Shown here: one piece after another, positions 63,929 through 64,000 of the stretch
How the letters are laid out: every line of letters starts with the position of its first letter
How positions within the stretch are numbered: position 1 is the stretch's first letter
Assembly: GCF_000423305.1 (NCBI RefSeq)
Contig: NZ_KE384001.1
Span: 113,208 to 177,207, forward strand
DNA: 64,000 nucleotides
Source of the DNA: Legionella moravica DSM 19234
GTDB taxonomy: Bacteria > Pseudomonadota > Gammaproteobacteria > Legionellales > Legionellaceae
Direction: 5' to 3'
Position numbers and translations under genes: made by a program
Notes under the pieces: generated by a model
Database searches by the model: none
What the model was told of the DNA's origin: nothing
What the model saw: only the letters and a program-made list of their open reading frames with translations

Positions 63929-64000
63929 TCAAAAAACTAAATTGATGTTAAAAAGCCAGTGGGGATTATTTTTCGCCAGGTTAAAACTCTCTTTCAACTC
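63929..64000 (-). CDS. Partial repeat-borne mini-ORF (5' end outside window)
   Basis: On the minus strand the frame reads ELKESFNLAKNNPHWLFNIN then LVF and TGA at 63931-63929. It is the counterpart of the mini-ORF at 24413 with 13 or 14 of 23 residues shared and one codon more. The start lies beyond the window. No family is recognised. Confidence 0.4.
   Translation of the reverse strand, partial: ELKESFNLAKNNPHWLFNINLVF

Overview
The window looks like chromosomal DNA of a Legionella species (inference). The base composition is AT-rich, and it holds gene families typical of that genus: a Wip-type PPP phosphatase, an omptin, a GH5 cellulase of the CelA type, secreted lipase-like and opacity-type outer membrane proteins, several orphan proteins with effector character, and PmrA-like boxes in front of three genes. 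I saw no rRNA, tRNA, CRISPR array or complete insertion sequence.

Layout. 1-4147: a flavinylation/thiol-redox cluster (DUF3570 end, TlpA-like thioredoxin, Gly/Cys-tailed DUF4266 lipoprotein, ApbE, then a ScsB/DsbD-like reductase). 4166-7485: DNA polymerase IV, an ankyrin-like effector candidate behind a PmrA-like promoter, and an omptin that overlaps it tail to tail. 7566-24190: a polyketide locus made of a 3771-residue PKS with no acyltransferase domain and a terminal condensation domain, two sister O-methyltransferases, an Fe(II)/2-oxoglutarate hydroxylase and a small methyltransferase. It is interrupted at 19152-20025 by an unusual unit in which a DUF559 endonuclease gene and a diverged fragment of a second one sit beside two palindromic repeat blocks. 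24276-24541: dispersed repeats carrying a tiny ORF with a strong ribosome binding site and a terminator-like hairpin; a second copy runs off the window end. 24695-33302: an orphan 733-residue protein, pirin, a GNAT enzyme, a 238-residue orphan, a small HTH protein with a PmrA-like box, a secreted protein with catalase-like spacing, and a flavin reductase. 33477-39323: an RND efflux pair, an OsmC protein and a CvfB-like S1 protein. 39729-45591: a secreted lipase-like hydrolase, the Wip-type phosphatase with a PmrA-like promoter, and an Lrp regulator divergent from an MFS carrier. 45750-52031: a MASE3/HD-GYP sensor, an ISAs1 transposase remnant between perfect inverted repeats, an outer membrane protein, a 60-bp element with Tn5-like ends, the cellulase and a small Cys-rich secreted protein. 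52453-63849: an OafA-type acyltransferase, an ACP/fatty acyl-AMP ligase/PlsC fusion, an RNA-repair group (archease, RtcB, ThpR) and a MASE1/CHASE/GGDEF/EAL protein.

Three threads link the genes. First, three genes share a promoter layout of two direct TTAA-type half-sites 11 bp apart; in two of them a perfect TATAAT lies exactly 10 bp downstream. This suggests co-regulation by PmrA and marks likely Dot/Icm effectors. Second, a trans-AT PKS and its tailoring genes form a biosynthetic locus whose product I cannot predict. Third, intergenic DNA is crowded with small mobile or palindromic repeats, of which the DUF559 unit, the 60-bp element and the mini-ORF repeat are the least explained.
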